From: Hyphomicrobiales bacterium
GTDB taxonomy: Bacteria > Pseudomonadota > Alphaproteobacteria > Rhizobiales > Aestuariivirgaceae
Assembly (NCBI GenBank): GCA_016710435.1
Contig: JADJVV010000001.1
Coordinates: forward strand, 1,758,501 to 1,822,500
Direction of reading: 5' to 3'
Length of the DNA: 64,000 nt
Below the pieces are notes generated by a model that had not been told where the DNA came from, ran no database searches, and worked only from the letters and a program-made list of their open reading frames with translations. Of the stretch, positions 61,186 to 64,000 are shown piece by piece (position 1 is the first letter of the stretch; each line of letters begins with the position of its first letter). The position numbers and the translations under genes are program-made.

Positions 61186-61599
61186 ATGTGGTCTGAATTC
61201 AAGAATTTCGCATTCAAGGGCAATGCCTTTGACCTCGCCGTCGGTGTCATCATGGGCGGCGCCTTCGGCAACATCGTCAACTCGGTCGTGAACGACCTGT
61301 TGATGCCGGTCATCGGCGTCATCACGGGTGGCGTCGACTTCACGCAGAAGTTCATGCAGCTCGCAGGTGGCGCGCCCAAGGACGCGACACTCGCCGCCGC
61401 CAAGGAAGCCGGCTCCACGCTGGCCTATGGCAGCTTCATCCAGACTGTCATCACCTTCCTGATCATCGCCTTCTTCCTCTTCCAGCTGGTGAAGATCTCG
61501 AACCGCATGAAGAAGGCCGAGCCGCCGGCACCGCCGCCGCCCGCCTCCACCACCGACACGCTGCTCGCGGAAATCCGCGACGCGCTCAAGAAGAAGTAA
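61186..61599 (+). CDS. mscL: Large-conductance mechanosensitive channel
   Basis: A 137-aa osmotic-shock channel. ATG 61186 (MWSEFKNFAFKGN) is the family start, with GGGGGA nine bases upstream; the earlier frame is non-coding. The N-terminal amphipathic helix leads to TM1 (AFDLAVGVIMGGAFGNIVNSVVNDLLMPVIG in pieces), a periplasmic loop and TM2 (GSFIQTVITFLIIAFFLFQLVK). The C-terminal helical bundle is shown by TTDTLLAEIRDALKKK with a Pro-rich linker. The length is normal. A terminator ends the gene. Confidence 0.97.
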   Translation: MWSEFKNFAFKGNAFDLAVGVIMGGAFGNIVNSVVNDLLMPVIGVITGGVDFTQKFMQLAGGAPKDATLAAAKEAGSTLAYGSFIQTVITFLIIAFFLFQLVKISNRMKKAEPPAPPPPASTTDTLLAEIRDALKKK

Positions 61600-61622
61600 G
61601 CATTTCCCGCAAGGGAGACCTG

Positions 61623-61652
61623 AAGCCCGGGTGCTGGACACCCGGGCTTTTT
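61623..61652 (+). terminator. Terminator of mscL
   Basis: AAGCCCGGGTG pairs with CACCCGGGCTT around CTGGA and is followed by TTTTTCTTT. The next gene begins 18 bases later. Confidence 0.92.
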
Positions 61653-61669
61653 CTTTGCATGGATGGGTC

Positions 61670-62863
61670 ATGACACCTGACCAGCTTTTGTCCCGCCTCA
61701 CCATTCCTGCCCAGACCGAACCGGACAGCGGTATCGTCAATGTCGCGATGTACGGCATGGGCCGTCCCGGCATCATCGCCTTCTGGGCGGGCGAGGGAAA
61801 CCTGCCCACGCCCCGCGAGTTCTGCTCACCCGCGGTGGAGAGTCTGCTGCAGGGCGAGACCTTCTACACCTGGCAGCGTGGTATTCCCGAACTGCGCCAG
61901 GCGCTGGCCGACTATCACACGCGCCACTATGGCCGGGAATTTTCGAGCGAGAATTTCTTTGTCACCGGCGGGGGCATGCAGGCCATCCAGAACGCCATCC
62001 AGATGGTGGCGGGCGATGGCGACGACATTCTCATCCCCGCACCTGCCTGGCCCAACTATGCGGGGCCCTTGCGCCTGCAAGGCACGCGTCCCGTCGAAGT
62101 GCCCATGAACTTCTCCAATGGCGCGTGGTCACTCGACCTCGACCGCCTCTTCGCCGCGGTGACGCCGCGCACCAAGGCGATCGTCATCAACTCGCCCTCG
62201 AACCCCTTGGGCTGGACGGCGTCGCGGGCCGACCTCACGGCGATTCGCGACTTCTCGCGCAAGCACGGCATCTGGATTGTCGCCGACGAAGTGTATGGCC
62301 GCTTCTACTTCGGCAAGGATGGCGCGAAGCGCGCGCCCTCGTTCCTCGACATCTGCGACACCGAAGAGCAGCTTATCCTCTGCAACACCTTCTCCAAGAA
62401 CTGGGCCATGACGGGCTGGCGGCAGGGATGGGTGCAGGCGCCGAAGGCGCTGGGCCCCGTGTTCGAGCGCTTCATCCAGTACAACACCTCCGGCAGTCCG
62501 GTCTTCCTGCAGCGCGGCTGCACCGCCGCCCTGAACCTCGGCGATGCTTTCGTCGACAGCCAAGTGGCGACGGCGCGCAAGAACCGCGACATCGTCATCG
62601 AGGCGTTGCGCGGCCACAAGAATATCCGCTTCCAGATTCCTGATGGCGCCTTCTATTTCTTCTTCGCCATCGATGGCATGCGCGACTCACTCGCCACCGC
62701 CCGCCGCCTTGTCGATGAGGCGAACGTCGGCTTTGCGCCGGGTGCTGCCTTCGGCGCGGCGGGGGAAGGGTTCCTGCGCATGTGCTACCTCAAGGACGAG
62801 GACAAGCTCCGCGAAGGCCTCGCCCGCTTCTCCAATTGGCTGGAAAATCACCAGCCCAGCTAG
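61670..62863 (+). CDS. Class I/II PLP-dependent aminotransferase
   Basis: A 397-aa fold-type I aminotransferase, related to aspartate-type enzymes. ATG 61670 (MTPDQLLSRL) is favoured. Seen: FWAGEGNLPTP (substrate loop), TGGGMQAIQNAIQMV with the cofactor loop, INSPSNPLGWTAS, IVADEVYGRFYFG and the PLP Lys in NTFSKNWAMTGWRQGW, plus Arg in GFLRMCYLK for the substrate carboxylate. The exact amino-acid specificity is not clear. mscL lies upstream behind a terminator, so this gene likely has its own promoter in the short gap. Confidence 0.92.
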   Translation: MTPDQLLSRLTIPAQTEPDSGIVNVAMYGMGRPGIIAFWAGEGNLPTPREFCSPAVESLLQGETFYTWQRGIPELRQALADYHTRHYGREFSSENFFVTGGGMQAIQNAIQMVAGDGDDILIPAPAWPNYAGPLRLQGTRPVEVPMNFSNGAWSLDLDRLFAAVTPRTKAIVINSPSNPLGWTASRADLTAIRDFSRKHGIWIVADEVYGRFYFGKDGAKRAPSFLDICDTEEQLILCNTFSKNWAMTGWRQGWVQAPKALGPVFERFIQYNTSGSPVFLQRGCTAALNLGDAFVDSQVATARKNRDIVIEALRGHKNIRFQIPDGAFYFFFAIDGMRDSLATARRLVDEANVGFAPGAAFGAAGEGFLRMCYLKDEDKLREGLARFSNWLENHQPS

Positions 62864-62989
62864 TGCTGCCTTTTGGTGCGTGCGCTGCCCAAACGATGGT
62901 CATCAGGGTGCGGTCGAGGGCTCCATCCTGATTTTCACGAGTGCGCACAAGTCATTGATTATGAAATATAAATCTACATTTGTTTGATC

Positions 62990-63142
62990 TGTTGCAAGAC
63001 TGGCATTGCGCTTGCGAAGGAAGACTCATCGCAAGACCTTCTCGGATCCTCCCATTTTCGAAGCATAGTCTTTCGCGGTTGCCGGCAGAGTCCGGCAGAC
63101 TTGGGGACGGCAGGATGGACAATCCTCCGTCCCTCTTTTTTT
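62990..63142 (+). ncRNA. Candidate small RNA ending in a strong terminator
   Basis: The 404-base gap 62864-63267 contains no gene. Its left part is AT-richer. From about 62990 there are hairpins CTTGCG-N13-CGCAAG (63011-63035) and GCCGG-N6-CCGGC (63081-63096), and between them the unpaired sequence TCCTCCC (63047-63053), the complement of a ribosome-binding site. A terminator with seven T follows. Such anti-Shine-Dalgarno loops occur in alphaproteobacterial small RNAs. No promoter was identified with confidence, so the 5' end is a guess. Confidence 0.35.
63104..63142 (+). terminator. Intrinsic terminator in the gap before 63268
   Basis: GGGACGG-C-AGGAT pairs with ATCCT-CCGTCCC (one bulged C) and is followed at 63136 by TTTTTTT. 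It is 240 bases after the aminotransferase stop, too far to be its usual terminator. Confidence 0.88.
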
Positions 63143-63267
63143 GACAACATTCCCGCCCCACTTCTGCCACCACGCGGGCAGACCTTTCTCGCTGGGCGGC
63201 GTCGGCACAAAAAACAAAAGCTCAGCACACGGATCAAAGCCGTGGGCGTGTCGCGAGGGGTTACGCC

Positions 63268-63990
63268 ATGTCTTATTCCGTCTTTGTCACAGTCATGCAG
63301 TCGTCCGGTCTGCTGCTGATCGGTGGTGCCGCGGTGGCGCTGCTGCGCCTGATCGCCGTGCATTATGTCCAGCGCCACTGGGCCCCGGCTTCGCTGCAAT
63401 CGCTCCACATTGTCACTACCACCATGGCCTTTGGCCTGTTGCTGCTGGCTTTCTCCGGCGGCGGACTGATGGCGACACGTCTCTTTGAGACCAACGAACT
63501 GCCGCCGCTGCAGGCCCTGGGTGCGCACAGTGTGCTGCTCACCATTCTTGCCGCCAGCGTGATCTTCCTTCATGTGGTGGCGCGGCCCTGGCTTGTGGAT
63601 GTTGCCCGCGAACCGCTCTCGGCCCGGCCCCTGGTTCTCGATGTGTCGGCTCATCGCAGTCTCGCCATCTCGCTGTCACTGGCGGCCCTGGCCTCGGCCT
63701 GGACGCTCTGGCTGGTCCTGGCGCTTGCCGCCACACCGCCCGCCGCCTCCACCACGCTCGCCGCACTCACATTGATGACGCTGGTGTTCTGGCTGATGTT
63801 TGCAGGCCCCGCACTCCTGCTGCGGGGACTCGCCGTGCACGCCATGCGTGGGCCCGAAGCCGCGCCCGCGCCACCTGTCCGCCTCATGCCCACCATTCCC
63901 GATGTGCCGGAGCATCGCCACGCCCATGTGCCTGCGCCGCGCGCCCCGCGCCCCCGCCTCGCCCTTCAGCGAGACGACTTCAACGGCTGA
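63268..63990 (+). CDS. Multi-pass membrane protein of unknown function
   Basis: A 240-aa protein with about five predicted transmembrane segments: SSGLLLIGGAAVALLRLIAV, VTTTMAFGLLLLAFSGGGLM, AHSVLLTILAASVIFLHVVA, a segment near SLAISLSLAALASAWTLWLV, and TLMTLVFWLMFAGPALLLRG. The C-terminus is Pro/His-rich and cytoplasmic or periplasmic (PVRLMPTIPDVPEHRHAHVP). No motif for transport, signalling or catalysis was recognised. A start at ATG 63268 fits the hydrophobic N-terminus. The gene ends ten bases before the window edge. Confidence 0.75.
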   Translation: MSYSVFVTVMQSSGLLLIGGAAVALLRLIAVHYVQRHWAPASLQSLHIVTTTMAFGLLLLAFSGGGLMATRLFETNELPPLQALGAHSVLLTILAASVIFLHVVARPWLVDVAREPLSARPLVLDVSAHRSLAISLSLAALASAWTLWLVLALAATPPAASTTLAALTLMTLVFWLMFAGPALLLRGLAVHAMRGPEAAPAPPVRLMPTIPDVPEHRHAHVPAPRAPRPRLALQRDDFNG

Positions 63991-64000
63991 GGGCGAAGAC

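Overview
The window looks like chromosomal DNA of a GC-rich alphaproteobacterium, most likely of the Hyphomicrobiales (Rhizobiales) type. The evidence is a GcrA cell-cycle regulator with GANTC (CcrM methylation) sites and a CtrA-type site upstream, the divergent rph / hrcA-grpE arrangement, the ffs-dnaX-ybaB-recR block, an intracellular PHB depolymerase, a DUF1127 protein and an RpoH-like dnaK promoter. No rRNA, CRISPR array or intact transposon was seen. GC content and codon statistics were judged by eye, not computed.

Layout. 1-5.2 kb: 3' end of gap, a secreted repeat protein (455-2593), rpe, a periplasmic L,D-transpeptidase and an HSL-type esterase. 5.2-12.6 kb: gcrA, a control region with CtrA/GANTC sites, argD-argF-hslO, yccF, apaG-argE, a long dCTP deaminase and tRNA-Gly(CCC). 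12.7-22.9 kb: a CorA-type transporter, a small exported protein, a fused dihydroxyacetone kinase, the minus-strand rph-VOC-rdgB-hemW chain, hrcA-grpE, a DUF1508 protein, two poorly known genes and alkB. 22.9-29.1 kb: dnaK, dnaJ, a SCO protein, phaZ and a YgjP-like metallohydrolase.

29.1-38.8 kb is the most unusual part: a CtrA-type site and a structured leader, then two exported DUF11-repeat proteins (328 and 1581 aa) and an outer-membrane beta-barrel protein (1152 aa) whose start overlaps the preceding stop. The 328-aa protein ends with a DUF11 domain lacking its last strand. The predicted mature N-termini of both DUF11 proteins begin with just such an orphan strand. The distant 712-aa CshA-like protein at 455-2593 also ends in an incomplete DUF11 domain. 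I propose a donor-strand (possibly isopeptide-locked) surface fibre with tip, shaft and anchor. This is inference, and a simpler truncation explanation is recorded.

38.8-46.2 kb: an alpha-hydroxy-acid oxidase operon, DUF1127/MocR and MarR regulators and a large secreted SGNH hydrolase. 46.2-47.6 kb: a small AT-richer accessory insert with a 68-aa protein coupled to a frameshifted DUF3883 (PD-(D/E)xK-like) gene. 47.7-50.8 kb: SRP RNA followed by a degenerate 136-bp tandem repeat of its 3' end, then dnaX-ybaB-recR. 50.9-64 kb: a TadG-like vWA protein, rmuC, an HxlR regulator and methyltransferase pair, a possible 41-aa gene, pip, a CrbS/CrbR-like two-component pair, mscL, an aminotransferase, a candidate small RNA and a membrane protein.

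Start codons were moved inward from the longest reading frame wherever a ribosome-binding site, overlap or family alignment favoured it.
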